Positions 17,141-25,269 of a stretch of 64,000 bases of DNA are shown piece after piece. The position numbers and the translations under genes were made by a program. The notes under the pieces were generated by a model. It had not been told where the DNA came from. It ran no database searches and saw nothing but the letters and a program-made list of their open reading frames with translations. Numbering within the stretch: position 1 is the first letter of the stretch; every line of letters begins with the position of its first letter. The DNA comes from JALYNX01 sp963746905 (GTDB lineage: Bacteria > Actinomycetota > Acidimicrobiia > Spongiisociales > ZC4RG35), in the NCBI GenBank assembly GCA_963746905.1, contig CAVVCY010000003.1, forward strand, positions 682,001-746,000. The letters are read 5' to 3'.

Positions 17141-18001
17141 TCACTCCTCGATGTCTTCGTAGGTGATGGTGAACCCCTCGCCGAAGAACTTCACTCCCAA
17201 CTCCTCCATGGTGCCATCGTCCTTCATCTGCTGAAGGGCGAGGTTGACCGCGGCGACCAGTTCCGATCCCTTGGGGAATATGAATCCCAGAGGGTCGGAC
17301 TGGAGACCATCGTCGATGGTCTTGAGTTCGTCGGCGTTCTCCCCGACGTAGCCAAGCCCTGCCGCATCGTCGATGATCACCGCGTCGACGTCGCCGGAGA
17401 TCAGGGCCTGTATGGCGAGTGGGAAGGTGTCGAAGGCCTTGATCCGCTCCTCACCGCCGAGCAGCGTCTTCGCCAACTCGTAGTTGGTCGTGCCCACCTG
17501 GGTGGAGACGATGCCATCTGGGTCGTCGATGAAGTCCTGGGCGGTGGTGTAGCGATCATCGGCCAGCTGCACGACGAACTTCTGCTCCACCACCATGTAG
17601 GCGTCGGAGTAGTCGACGACTTCCTTGCGCTCGTCAGTGATGGAAATCCCATCGGCGCCAGTGTCGAACTCACCCTGTGCCACCTGATCGATCAGGGCCG
17701 GCCATGCTGCCACGGCGAATTCCGGAACGCAGTTGAGGACGTCGCAGATGTGCGCCCAGGCGTCATAGTCCCAGCCCTGTCCCTCGGTCTCACCGGCAAG
17801 GACATAGTTGAACGGCAGATAGGCGTTTTCGACGGCGACTGTGACGGTTCGGCCTTCGAGGTCGGGCAGATCTGAGCCAGATTCCCCGGCAGTAGTTGCG
17901 GCCCCGCCTGCCGTTGTTGTCGACTCTGACCCGCCGCCGCATGCCGCGACGACAAATGCAAGAACCAGGCCAAGCGTCAACAGTTTGTATCGCTTCTTCA
18001 T
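17141..18001 (-). CDS. amino acid ABC transporter substrate-binding lipoprotein
   Basis: Extracellular solute-binding protein of family 3, 286 residues. The signal peptide MKKRYKLLTLGLVLAFVVAA precedes the lipobox Cys (VVAAC) and a Gly/Thr-rich linker. The mature protein has LEGRTVTVAVENAYLPFNYV, GWDYDAWAHICDVLNC, GADGISITDERKEVVDYSDAY and a C-terminal KGSELVAAVNLALQQMKDDG, all typical of this family. AAAGGA precedes the ATG. Its ligand may be a polar amino acid; the binding-site residues are not diagnostic by eye. Confidence 0.92.
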   Translation of the reverse strand: MKKRYKLLTLGLVLAFVVAACGGGSESTTTAGGAATTAGESGSDLPDLEGRTVTVAVENAYLPFNYVLAGETEGQGWDYDAWAHICDVLNCVPEFAVAAWPALIDQVAQGEFDTGADGISITDERKEVVDYSDAYMVVEQKFVVQLADDRYTTAQDFIDDPDGIVSTQVGTTNYELAKTLLGGEERIKAFDTFPLAIQALISGDVDAVIIDDAAGLGYVGENADELKTIDDGLQSDPLGFIFPKGSELVAAVNLALQQMKDDGTMEELGVKFFGEGFTITYEDIEE

Positions 18002-18018
18002 GTGTTTCTTTCCTTTCA

Positions 18019-18031
18019 GGCTCTCAGAGCC
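18019..18031. promoter_or_regulatory. palindrome in the divergent transporter promoter region
   Basis: The 13-bp sequence GGCTCTCAGAGCC is a perfect inverted repeat around a central C. It lies 18 bases upstream of the binding-protein start within the ~100-base divergent region shared with the ATPase gene. It could be an operator controlling both halves of the transporter, or a 5' UTR hairpin. The short length makes chance possible. Confidence 0.35.
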
Positions 18032-18101
18032 GGCCGAAGCGTATCAAGATCGTCGCCAAGGGCCATGGTCGGCCCGCGGGGAATACCATGTGCTCGAGCT
18101 G

Positions 18102-18884
18102 ATGACCATTGAGCCAAGCCCCGAGATATTTGCCGATGCCACCCGGGTCAAGGGTGACCCGATCATCGAATGTGTTGGCGTCGACAAGTTCTTTGGCGAT
18201 TTTCAGGCCCTCAGGGACGTCAACATCAAAGTGGGGATGCAGGAAGTGGTGGTACTCATCGGGCCCTCCGGTGCCGGCAAGTCGACCCTGATCCGCTGTA
18301 TCAATCGGCTGGAGAAGCACGACCGGGGTCAGATCGTGGTCGATGGAGTCGAGCTCACCGACGATGTGCGCAGCATCCAGGAGGTGCGACGGGAGACGGG
18401 CATGGTCTTCCAGCAGTTGAATCTCTTCCCCCATCTGACGGTGCTCGACAACATCACTCTCGCCCCACGTCACGTTCGCCATGAGTCCAAGGTCGATGCC
18501 GAGCTTCATGCCATGCAACTGCTGGAGCGGGTGGGTATCCCCGAGCAGGCCGCAAAGTATCCGGGTCAACTCTCCGGTGGCCAGCAACAGCGGGTTGCGA
18601 TTGCTCGCTCCCTGGCGATGAAGCCCAAGGTGATGCTCTTCGACGAGGCGACCTCCGCTCTCGATCCGGAAATGATCAAAGAGGTGCTCGACGTCATGGT
18701 CGAGCTGGCTGAAGGCGGGATGACGATGATCGTCGTCACCCACGAGATGGGATTCGCCCGGGCCGTCGCCAACCGGGTGGTGTTCATGGCCGACGCCCAG
18801 ATCGTCGAGGTGGGGACCGCCGAGCACTTCTTCACCGACCCTCAGGAACAGCGAACCAAGCTCTTCCTGAGCCAGATCCTGTAG
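18102..18884 (+). CDS. amino acid ABC transporter ATP-binding protein, GlnQ-like
   Basis: Cytoplasmic ATPase of 260 residues for the polar amino acid importer whose other genes lie divergently at 16251-18001. The ATG at 18102 (MTIEPSPEIFADATR) is chosen; an in-frame GTG at 18090 is possible. Walker A is GPSGAGKSTLIRCINRLE, the Q-loop is in GMVFQQLNLFPHLTVLDN, the signature LSGGQQQRVAIARSLAM, Walker B VMLFDEATSALDPEM, and the switch His is in VTHEMGFAR. All are intact. Confidence 0.94.
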   Translation: MTIEPSPEIFADATRVKGDPIIECVGVDKFFGDFQALRDVNIKVGMQEVVVLIGPSGAGKSTLIRCINRLEKHDRGQIVVDGVELTDDVRSIQEVRRETGMVFQQLNLFPHLTVLDNITLAPRHVRHESKVDAELHAMQLLERVGIPEQAAKYPGQLSGGQQQRVAIARSLAMKPKVMLFDEATSALDPEMIKEVLDVMVELAEGGMTMIVVTHEMGFARAVANRVVFMADAQIVEVGTAEHFFTDPQEQRTKLFLSQIL

Positions 18885-18915
18885 CAATACGTCCTACGTC
18901 CTACGCTGACGTTTC

Positions 18916-19959
18916 GTGCCTCGATCACTCCTCGTGCTCGTTGTGTTGATGGTCGTTGTCTCGAGTTGTGTCGCGACTGCGGTCACTCCGACCACCGTTC
19001 CCACGACCTCGACCATTTCCACCACTGGTCCCACGACCTCGACCACGATCCCTCCGACAACGACCTCGACCTTTCCCGCAAAGGAGTGGTTGGTGATTCA
19101 GGGCACCGGGGACGTCAACCTCGACCCCACCTATATCCCGGCCCTGGCCGCCCAGGGTTGGGATCACGCCTTCTCGGGTCTTGACGGCCTGCTCGTCGAC
19201 GACGACCTGACTGTGGTGAATTTGGAGTGCGCTCCCTCGGCCCTCGGCAGCCCTCTCGACAAGGACTATGTGTTTCTCTGCCCTCCGGAGTCCCTCGGTG
19301 CCCTGGCTGCCAACGGGGTGGAGGTGGCCAACATGGGCAACAACCACTCGGGCGACTATGGCAAAGAAGCACTGGTCGACGGAAGGGCAAATCTGATCGC
19401 GGCCGGGGTCAGTCCGGTCGGAGCCGGAGCCAACGCCGACGAGGCCGGATCACCCGCCCTGTTCGAGATCGGAGGCTGGAAGGTGGCGGTGATCGGCTTT
19501 GGGGGCGTGGTTGGGGATGCCTCGTGGTTTGCTACCGACGAACAGGCGGGGATCAGGGATGGTGACGACATTCCCTCGATGGTGGCGGCGGTCGAGGCCG
19601 CTGCGGCGCAGGCCGACCTGGTAGTGGTCGCCGTGCACTGGGGCGTCGAACTGGACACCACGCCCCGCCTCGAGGATGTGGAACGAGGTCGGGCGATGAT
19701 TGCTGCGGGAGCCGATATCATCTTCGGGCATCACCCTCATCGGTTGCAGCCGCTCGACGTCGTTGACGGCCGACCTGTCTTCTGGTCTCTAGGGAACTTC
19801 GTATGGCCCAATTTCTCAGACGCCGGCTCGACCACAGCGGTTGCCCGCGCTGTGGTGTCACCCGCTGGGAGAATTGAAGCATGCCTCATCCCGGCCCTGA
19901 TCGAGAGCTCAGGACATCCGGTGCTGACCGCGGAGCCGACCTGCCGGCCACCCTCCTGA
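18916..19959 (+). CDS. CapA-family (PGA_cap) lipoprotein, metallophosphatase fold
   Basis: Secreted lipoprotein of 347 residues with a GTG start. The signal peptide ends at the lipobox VVSSC and is followed by a Thr/Pro/Ser-rich linker. The catalytic-type domain has GTGDVNLDPTYIP, VVNLECAPS, NMGNNHSGDYG, VVAVHWGVELDTTP, FGHHPHRLQPLDVVDGRPVFWSLGNFV, the ordered metal-ligand motifs of the CapA/YwtB family linked to poly-gamma-glutamate capsule. No capsule synthase genes are nearby, so its substrate is unknown. The next gene starts 13 bases downstream and also codes for an exported protein. Confidence 0.87.
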   Translation: MPRSLLVLVVLMVVVSSCVATAVTPTTVPTTSTISTTGPTTSTTIPPTTTSTFPAKEWLVIQGTGDVNLDPTYIPALAAQGWDHAFSGLDGLLVDDDLTVVNLECAPSALGSPLDKDYVFLCPPESLGALAANGVEVANMGNNHSGDYGKEALVDGRANLIAAGVSPVGAGANADEAGSPALFEIGGWKVAVIGFGGVVGDASWFATDEQAGIRDGDDIPSMVAAVEAAAAQADLVVVAVHWGVELDTTPRLEDVERGRAMIAAGADIIFGHHPHRLQPLDVVDGRPVFWSLGNFVWPNFSDAGSTTAVARAVVSPAGRIEACLIPALIESSGHPVLTAEPTCRPPS

Positions 19960-19972
19960 AGTTGGTTGTGAG

Positions 19973-21559
19973 GTGAACGAACGCTTTGGCCTGGTCTTGC
20001 TGGTCCTCGTAACCGGGTTGGTGCTGGGACTCGGCGTCTTCCTGGTTACCAAGGACGACGCTGGTTCCCCACCCAGGGACGGCACGACCCCGCAAGCGGG
20101 GGCAACGACGACCACTCTCGGAGACGGGTCCGGATCGACGGTGCCCGGGGCGACGACGACGTCGACCCCCGGCGGCACCCAGGCCCCAATAGAGCGCCCG
20201 AAAGACACCGTTCCCGCTTCCACTGTTGGCCAACCTTGGGGCACCACGGTCGGCCTGACGATGTTCCGGGGCAACCCCACGCGCAGCTGGTACGGCACGG
20301 GCGATGTGAGCCAAGAGCCATCGGTCAAATGGACCTATCCGGACACTGCAATGTGCAGCACGTCGACCAACCTCGGTGAGACCACACAGTGGTGTGGCAT
20401 GGGTTGGACCGGTCAGCCGGCCGTCTGGGAGCGCCCAGACGGGATCACCGAGCTCATCTTCGGTGCCTACGACTCCGCGGTTCATTTCGTCAATGCCGAC
20501 ACGGGGGAGGACCTGAGGCCAAAGTTCCAGACTGGAGACCTGATCAAGGGCTCGGTGACCCTTGATCCCGACGGTTATCCGTTGCTCTACTTCGGCTCAC
20601 GGGACAACAAGTACCGAATCCTGTCGCTTGACGGTGACGAGCCTGTGGAGCTCTGGTCGATGGATGCACTCGACGTCCCCGGGACCTGGAACGATGACTG
20701 GGATTCCAACGGGGCCGTGGTCGACGACATCCTCTATGAGGGTGGGGAGAACAGCTGGTTCTTCGCCGTCGAACTGAATCGGGCCTACGACTCCAGCGGA
20801 AAGGTGACAGTCGACCCTGAGATCCTTGTCCAGACGCCCGGATACGACGACGAATTCATCGACCTCTCGGGTGGGAATGTCTCGATCGAGAACTCGCCTG
20901 TCCTCTATGAGCAGCGGGTCTACTTCGCCAACTCTGGGGGTCGGATCGTCGGCCTCGACGTGAGCAAGGTCCGTGAGGGTGAGGCGCCCATCGTCTTCGA
21001 CTACTGGGCCGGCGGCGATATCGATGCTTCGCTCGTGGTCGACGCCGACGGGATGCTCTACGCCGCCGTCAATGTGAAGCCGGATCAAGTCGGCCCCGGA
21101 TATCGAACCCAGGCCAACATCGACCGGACCCGCGAAGTGGGGCAATTGCTGAAACTCGACCCCTACGCCGAGGGCGACCCCAGGCTCTGGGGCGTAGATC
21201 TGACGGCGGGCAGCGAGCAGGCTGGGACGTGGAGCACACCGGCGGTCTATCAAGGCGTCGTATACAACAACACCATGCAGGGAAGCCTGATCGCGGTCGA
21301 CGCCGAGACCGGTGAGATCCTCTGGTCTGACGAGGTCGGATGGCACTCATGGTCCTCGCCGGCGGTGGTCGACGGGATGCTGGTCACTGCTACCTGCAAC
21401 GGAGATGTGCGTGCCTACTCCCTGGAGGATCCCAGGTCCCCGGTGAAGCAATGGACGCTCGACCTCGGAGAAACCTGTCTCGAGTCAACTCCCGCAATTT
21501 GGAACGGCCATATCTACATCGGGTCACGCGACGGCTATATGCGAGCTCTGGCTCCGTGA
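19973..21559 (+). CDS. membrane-anchored PQQ-like beta-propeller protein
   Basis: A protein of 528 residues from a GTG start, with one N-terminal membrane helix (residues 6-26) acting as anchor, a Thr/Gly/Pro-rich linker, then a large extracytoplasmic domain. Repeats such as WERPDGITELIFGAYDSAVH, GYPLLYFGSRDNKYRILSLD, GVVYNNTMQGSLIAVDAETG and GHIYIGSRDGYMRAL are blades of a PQQ/pyrrolo-quinoline-like propeller. Such proteins may be dehydrogenases or scaffold/adhesion proteins; no cofactor-binding Trp-disk or Cys pair was identified. The next gene overlaps its stop (GTGA). Confidence 0.78.
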   Translation: MNERFGLVLLVLVTGLVLGLGVFLVTKDDAGSPPRDGTTPQAGATTTTLGDGSGSTVPGATTTSTPGGTQAPIERPKDTVPASTVGQPWGTTVGLTMFRGNPTRSWYGTGDVSQEPSVKWTYPDTAMCSTSTNLGETTQWCGMGWTGQPAVWERPDGITELIFGAYDSAVHFVNADTGEDLRPKFQTGDLIKGSVTLDPDGYPLLYFGSRDNKYRILSLDGDEPVELWSMDALDVPGTWNDDWDSNGAVVDDILYEGGENSWFFAVELNRAYDSSGKVTVDPEILVQTPGYDDEFIDLSGGNVSIENSPVLYEQRVYFANSGGRIVGLDVSKVREGEAPIVFDYWAGGDIDASLVVDADGMLYAAVNVKPDQVGPGYRTQANIDRTREVGQLLKLDPYAEGDPRLWGVDLTAGSEQAGTWSTPAVYQGVVYNNTMQGSLIAVDAETGEILWSDEVGWHSWSSPAVVDGMLVTATCNGDVRAYSLEDPRSPVKQWTLDLGETCLESTPAIWNGHIYIGSRDGYMRALAP

Positions 21560-22071
21560 GGCGAGTCGCACTCCTCGTTGTGGTCCTGGCCCTGGCCGCC
21601 TGCAGTTCGGGCTCCGTAACAACCACTACTGCGCCCGTTGTCACCACCACGACCGTGGGCGAGACGACCACGACGGAAACGCCGATCGACTGCCCAGCGC
21701 CCCCATATGACCTGGGATTTCGCCCCACCGGGGTCGGTACCGGACTGCTCGACCCCGACTTGATCGACATGGATGTGTGGACCTCAGTGGGGGGCAGCCA
21801 AACCGCCTTCTACGGCAGACAGGACGGGACGGTGGCAATCGCCCTGGTCCGGGGAACGCTTCCTCCCGTGGACTGGCCGGCGGAAAAGGGTGAAGTCTTC
21901 ATCGATGGCACTCGTGGGGTGGTCGGGCCCCACCCCGATGGAACCTGGGTGGCCGGATGGTACGAGGAGCCTGGTGAGCGCTGCGATCTGTACACCATGG
22001 TCTTCTATCCACCTGTCGCTCCAAGCGATGTGGAAGCCGTGCTCGCCGGGATGAACCGGGTCGGCGGGTAG
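21556..22071 (+). CDS. putative lipoprotein of unknown function
   Basis: This 171-residue protein begins at the GTG at 21556, overlapping the propeller gene stop as GTGA; the longer reading frame upstream is inside that gene. A signal peptide (RRVALLVVVLALAAC) ends in a lipobox, followed by a Thr-rich linker. The mature part contains two cysteines (IDCPAPP and GERCDLYT) and a repeated G-D-G-T/P-D-G-T pattern. No family is recognised. The three genes at 18916-22071 look like one secreted-protein operon. Confidence 0.7.
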   Translation: MRRVALLVVVLALAACSSGSVTTTTAPVVTTTTVGETTTTETPIDCPAPPYDLGFRPTGVGTGLLDPDLIDMDVWTSVGGSQTAFYGRQDGTVAIALVRGTLPPVDWPAEKGEVFIDGTRGVVGPHPDGTWVAGWYEEPGERCDLYTMVFYPPVAPSDVEAVLAGMNRVGG

Positions 22072-22078
22072 CCCGCTC

Positions 22079-22107
22079 TTGACGTTGCCCGGGTGGCGAC
22101 TTACCGT
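22079..22107 (+). promoter_or_regulatory. predicted trp operon promoter
   Basis: TTGACG at 22079-22084 and TACCGT at 22102-22107 are separated by 17 bases, a good match to a housekeeping sigma-70-type actinobacterial promoter (TAnnnT -10). The expected start of transcription, 6-9 bases after the -10, falls at about 22114-22117, on or just before the leader-peptide ATG. Confidence 0.6.
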
Positions 22108-22116
22108 GCCCCCCGC

Positions 22117-22197
22117 ATGACCACCAAGACCATCTTCGCGACTTCGACCACCTGGCAGTGGCGTTGGCCCGCGCCGGAGGTGGCTTCGGTCGGATAG
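22117..22197 (+). CDS. trpL: trp operon leader peptide
   Basis: A 26-codon reading frame too short for standard gene calling. It encodes three tryptophans in a five-residue run (TTWQWRWPAPE), which is extremely unlikely by chance at this site just upstream of trpE. No ribosome-binding site precedes the ATG, and the predicted transcription start is within a few bases of it, so translation is probably leaderless. Ribosome stalling at the Trp codons when charged tRNA-Trp is scarce would free segment 2 of the attenuator to pair with segment 3. Confidence 0.87.
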   Translation: MTTKTIFATSTTWQWRWPAPEVASVG

Positions 22198-22258
22198 TCC
22201 CCCAGGATTTCTGATCACCAAGACCCACCTCCGGCCTCGGAAGGTGGGTTCCTCATTT
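22148..22258 (+). promoter_or_regulatory. trp attenuator
   Basis: Classical attenuation elements are readable. Segment 1 (CCACCT, 22148-22153) overlaps the start of the Trp codons and can pair with AGGTGG at 22178-22183. Segment 2, GCCGGAGGTGG (22173-22183), is perfectly complementary over 11 bases to segment 3 (22225-22235), forming the antiterminator. Segment 3-4 forms the terminator hairpin ACCCACCT (22223-22230) with AGGTGGGT (22242-22249), followed by TCCTCATTTCT. Segment 3 is shared, so the two structures exclude each other. Confidence 0.85.
22223..22258 (+). terminator. trp attenuator terminator hairpin
   Basis: Inverted repeat of 8 bp with an 11-base loop (22231-22241) that itself contains a short CCG/CGG pairing, so the stem is probably longer. 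A moderately U-rich run (TTCCTCATTTCT) follows. It ends about 38 bases before trpE and is the transcription stop used when tryptophan is plentiful. Confidence 0.8.
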
Positions 22259-22295
22259 CTGAGCTCATCTTCCCGACCGGTGAGAGGAGCCCTCG

Positions 22296-23675
22296 TTGAA
22301 CCACCCTTTCGACATCCCAGCTGACCTCGATACGCCGACCTCGGTGTATCTGAAGCTCGGCCCTCTGCATCCGCGCTTCCTCCTCGAAAGCGTCGAGCAC
22401 GGGGACCGGGTCGGGCGCTACTCGTTCATCGGTTTCGGAGACGGGCTCGAAGTGCGAAGCGATGGGCGCGCCGTCGACATCGGTGGAAGTCGGGTGGAGA
22501 CCGACGGGACGGTGAAGGGCCTGATGGATGCGCTGCGAAAGGCACTGGCTGCGGCCCCCAGGCCTGGCCCGCTGTCAGGGTCGGTGCCCTTCGCCGGTGG
22601 TCTGGTGGGGGCTGTCGGCTTCGACGTCGCCCATCGCCTCGCCGGCTCGATCCCTCCGCCGTCGGCCGCGCCCGAGATCTTGCTCTATGGGCCGTCGAGC
22701 GTGATCGTGTTCGACCATCTCAGCCGGCGGGCAGCCCTGCTTCATGACGGATCGGAGGATGAGCGACTGGCCCTCCGTCAGGAAGTGATTTCGCTCCTTG
22801 CAGGGGGAGTGCCCGGGATCAGGAATGGGGGAGGCGCTTTCAGCGAGCCGCTGCCTTCGATGCAGCGAGCGGACTACCTCTCCGCAGTCGATCAGGCCCG
22901 GGAGCACATCGCAGCCGGTGACGTTTACCAACTGGTGGTCTCGGTCCGCTTTGCCGGTGAATCGGATCTCGACCCGTTCGACGTATACCGGGGTCTTCGC
23001 CTGCTCAACCCCTCCCCGTACATGTACTTCTGCGAGTTGGGCGAAACCCGGGTCATCGGATCCTCGCCGGAGGCGCTGGTGCGGTTGCGGGGGACGGCTG
23101 CCGAATTGCGCCCGATCGCCGGGACCCGACCTCGCTCCAATGACGAGGAGCACGATCGCAGGGCCGAAGAAGACCTTCTCGACGACGCCAAGGAGGCGGC
23201 CGAGCACGTGATGCTCGTCGACCTCGCCAGGAACGATCTGGGAAGAGTTGCTGTACCGGGCACCATCCGGGTTGACCCCTATCGCGCCATCGAGCGGTAC
23301 AGCCACGTGATGCACCTGGTGAGCGGGGTCACCGGGATCCTCGAACCTGGGGCCGACGCGTTCGACCTATTCGCTGCGGCCTTCCCGGCCGGGACCGTGG
23401 TTGGGGCTCCCAAAGTGCGTGCCCTCGAGCTCCTGCAAGAGTTGGAGGCTGTGCCCCGGGGCATTTATGCGGGAACCGTTGGCTATTTCGGGCATGGAGG
23501 CAGCATGGATCAGGCGATCGCGATCAGGACTCTCGTCATGTCAGAAGGCTCGTACTCGTACCAGGCCGGGGCGGGAATCGTTGCCGACAGCGTTCCGGCC
23601 ACCGAATGGGACGAGGTTCTGTCCAAGAGCGGGGCGATGCGGGGGGCCCTGGAAAGCGCGGCTGAAGGCCTATGA
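22296..23675 (+). CDS. trpE: anthranilate synthase component I
   Basis: Anthranilate synthase large subunit of 459 residues, converting chorismate with ammonia to anthranilate. The start is a TTG at 22296 preceded by GAGAGGAG. FLLESVE (LLES at residues 29-32) is the tryptophan feedback-binding motif. Catalytic signatures are QRADYLSAVDQAREHIAAGD, NPSPYMYFCELG, IGSSPEALVRL, LRPIAGTRPR, MLVDLARNDLGR, VMHLVSGVTG and GAPKVRALELLQELE, all present. It is both feedback-inhibited (inferred) and attenuated. The trpG start overlaps its stop. Confidence 0.96.
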   Translation: MNHPFDIPADLDTPTSVYLKLGPLHPRFLLESVEHGDRVGRYSFIGFGDGLEVRSDGRAVDIGGSRVETDGTVKGLMDALRKALAAAPRPGPLSGSVPFAGGLVGAVGFDVAHRLAGSIPPPSAAPEILLYGPSSVIVFDHLSRRAALLHDGSEDERLALRQEVISLLAGGVPGIRNGGGAFSEPLPSMQRADYLSAVDQAREHIAAGDVYQLVVSVRFAGESDLDPFDVYRGLRLLNPSPYMYFCELGETRVIGSSPEALVRLRGTAAELRPIAGTRPRSNDEEHDRRAEEDLLDDAKEAAEHVMLVDLARNDLGRVAVPGTIRVDPYRAIERYSHVMHLVSGVTGILEPGADAFDLFAAAFPAGTVVGAPKVRALELLQELEAVPRGIYAGTVGYFGHGGSMDQAIAIRTLVMSEGSYSYQAGAGIVADSVPATEWDEVLSKSGAMRGALESAAEGL

Positions 23676-24256
23676 GCCGGGTTCTGCTGGTCGACAACTA
23701 CGACTCGTTCACCTACAACGTCGTGCAGGCCCTCCGCATCCTGGGGGCCGAGGTGATCGTTCGCACCAATGACGACATCGACGTCGACACCGCGCGGGAG
23801 CTGGAGCCAACCCACCTCGTCGTCTCCCCGGGGCCCGGCGGGCCTGAGGATGCGGGCGAGTCGATGAACGTGATCTCCGGCCTCCTCACCGAGGTGCCGA
23901 TCCTCGGAGTCTGTCTGGGCCATCAGGCGCTCGCCGCGGCACTTGGCGGAAAAGTGGAGCGCGCCGAGGAGCTCCGTCATGGCAAGGCGTCACCCGTGTA
24001 TCACGACTCTGCAACCATCTATGCCGGCCTCCCCAACCCATTTGACGCCGGGCGATACCACTCGCTGGCTGTTCAGGAAGAGGAGCTTCCCAGCGACCTC
24101 GTCGTCACTTCGTTCACGTCGGACGGGGTGATCATGGGGGTTCGGCATCGTGAGTACCCGGTGGAAGGTGTGCAATTCCACCCCGAGAGTGTTCTCACCC
24201 CGCACGGCGACCTTCTCCTCCGCAATTTCTTGGACATGTCAGGGAAGAAGTCATGA
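23672..24256 (+). CDS. trpG: anthranilate synthase component II (glutamine amidotransferase)
   Basis: Class I glutamine amidotransferase of 194 residues that supplies ammonia to TrpE. The catalytic triad is visible: C81 in GVCLGHQ, H170 and E172 in VQFHPESV. The N-terminus (VLLVDNYDSFTYNVVQ) and SPGPGGPEDAG are typical TrpG motifs. It may also serve 4-amino-4-deoxychorismate synthase. Starts at 23672 in an ATGA overlap with trpE and overlaps trpD at its end. Confidence 0.96.
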   Translation: MSRVLLVDNYDSFTYNVVQALRILGAEVIVRTNDDIDVDTARELEPTHLVVSPGPGGPEDAGESMNVISGLLTEVPILGVCLGHQALAAALGGKVERAEELRHGKASPVYHDSATIYAGLPNPFDAGRYHSLAVQEEELPSDLVVTSFTSDGVIMGVRHREYPVEGVQFHPESVLTPHGDLLLRNFLDMSGKKS

Positions 24257-25269
24257 GAGAGGTGCTCGACGGTCTGTTGGCCGGAACCAACCTGTCCACT
24301 GAAGCTGCGGACGAGCTGTTGGTGAACCTGACCAGCGGCGACGTCGACCCGGCGATGGCCGGCGCACTACTCGCCGCATTGCGGGCGAAGGGTGAGACCG
24401 CGGACGAGGTCCGCGGATTCGCCTCGGCGATGAGGCGGTTGTCCAGCGATCCGGGGATTGATGCGTCAGGCGCGGTGGATGTGGTGGGAACCGGCGGGGA
24501 CCGTTCCGGGTCGCTCAACCTGTCGACGGGCGCCGCGCTCCTGACCGCGGCTACGGGTGTGCCGGTGGTCAAACATGGCAACAGGTCGATGACCAGCCAA
24601 TCAGGGAGCGCAGACATCCTCGAGGCAATCGGGCTCCCCATCCCGCTCGATGCTGATCAGGCGAGGAGGTGCTTCGACAGCGTTGGCTTCACCTATCTCT
24701 TCGCCCCGCACTATCACCCGGCCATGGCGGCGGTGGGACCGATCCGCAAGGCACTCGGGGTGCGGACCGTGTTCAACATGCTGGGCCCCTTGACCAACCC
24801 GGCAGGGCCCCGGCACCTGGTGGTGGGCGCTTTCGACGCCAGGGCCGCCGAGTTGATGGCGGGAGCCCTCTCCGGTCTCGAGATCGACCGCGCCTTTGTC
24901 CTCCACGGCGCGGCCGGATGGGATGAGCCGAGCCCGATCGGCGAGTTCCTTCTCTACGACGTGCGACCGGGCTCGGTGGTTCGCACCAGCCGGGACCCCG
25001 CCGACCTCGGGATGCCGCGTTGCGACCCCGCGGAGCTGGCAGGTGGCGACCCCGCCCACAACGCCGCCCAACTCACCGCAGTGTTCTCGGGAGAGGGCGG
25101 GCCTCACCGTGACGCGATCCTCCTCGGGGCCGCCCTCGCCCTGGAGGTCACCGGGCGCGCCCTTGATCCGGTCGGGGCGCTGGAGATGGCGCAGACCGCC
25201 CTGGACGATGGGCGGGCAATGGCTCTGCTTCAGGGACTGCAGGATTTCGGGACCGGTGAGAGTGCATGA
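24253..25269 (+). CDS. trpD: anthranilate phosphoribosyltransferase
   Basis: Transfers phosphoribose from PRPP to anthranilate; 338 residues, the usual length. The helical N-terminal domain is followed by the PRPP-binding GTGGDRSGSLNLSTGAALL, the VVKHGNRSMTSQSGSADILE loop and FLFAPHYHPAM-like LFAPHYHPAMAAVGPIRKAL, then FNMLGPLTNPAGP. All substrate-contact motifs are conserved. ATGA overlaps link it to trpG and trpC. Confidence 0.96.
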   Translation: MREVLDGLLAGTNLSTEAADELLVNLTSGDVDPAMAGALLAALRAKGETADEVRGFASAMRRLSSDPGIDASGAVDVVGTGGDRSGSLNLSTGAALLTAATGVPVVKHGNRSMTSQSGSADILEAIGLPIPLDADQARRCFDSVGFTYLFAPHYHPAMAAVGPIRKALGVRTVFNMLGPLTNPAGPRHLVVGAFDARAAELMAGALSGLEIDRAFVLHGAAGWDEPSPIGEFLLYDVRPGSVVRTSRDPADLGMPRCDPAELAGGDPAHNAAQLTAVFSGEGGPHRDAILLGAALALEVTGRALDPVGALEMAQTALDDGRAMALLQGLQDFGTGESA

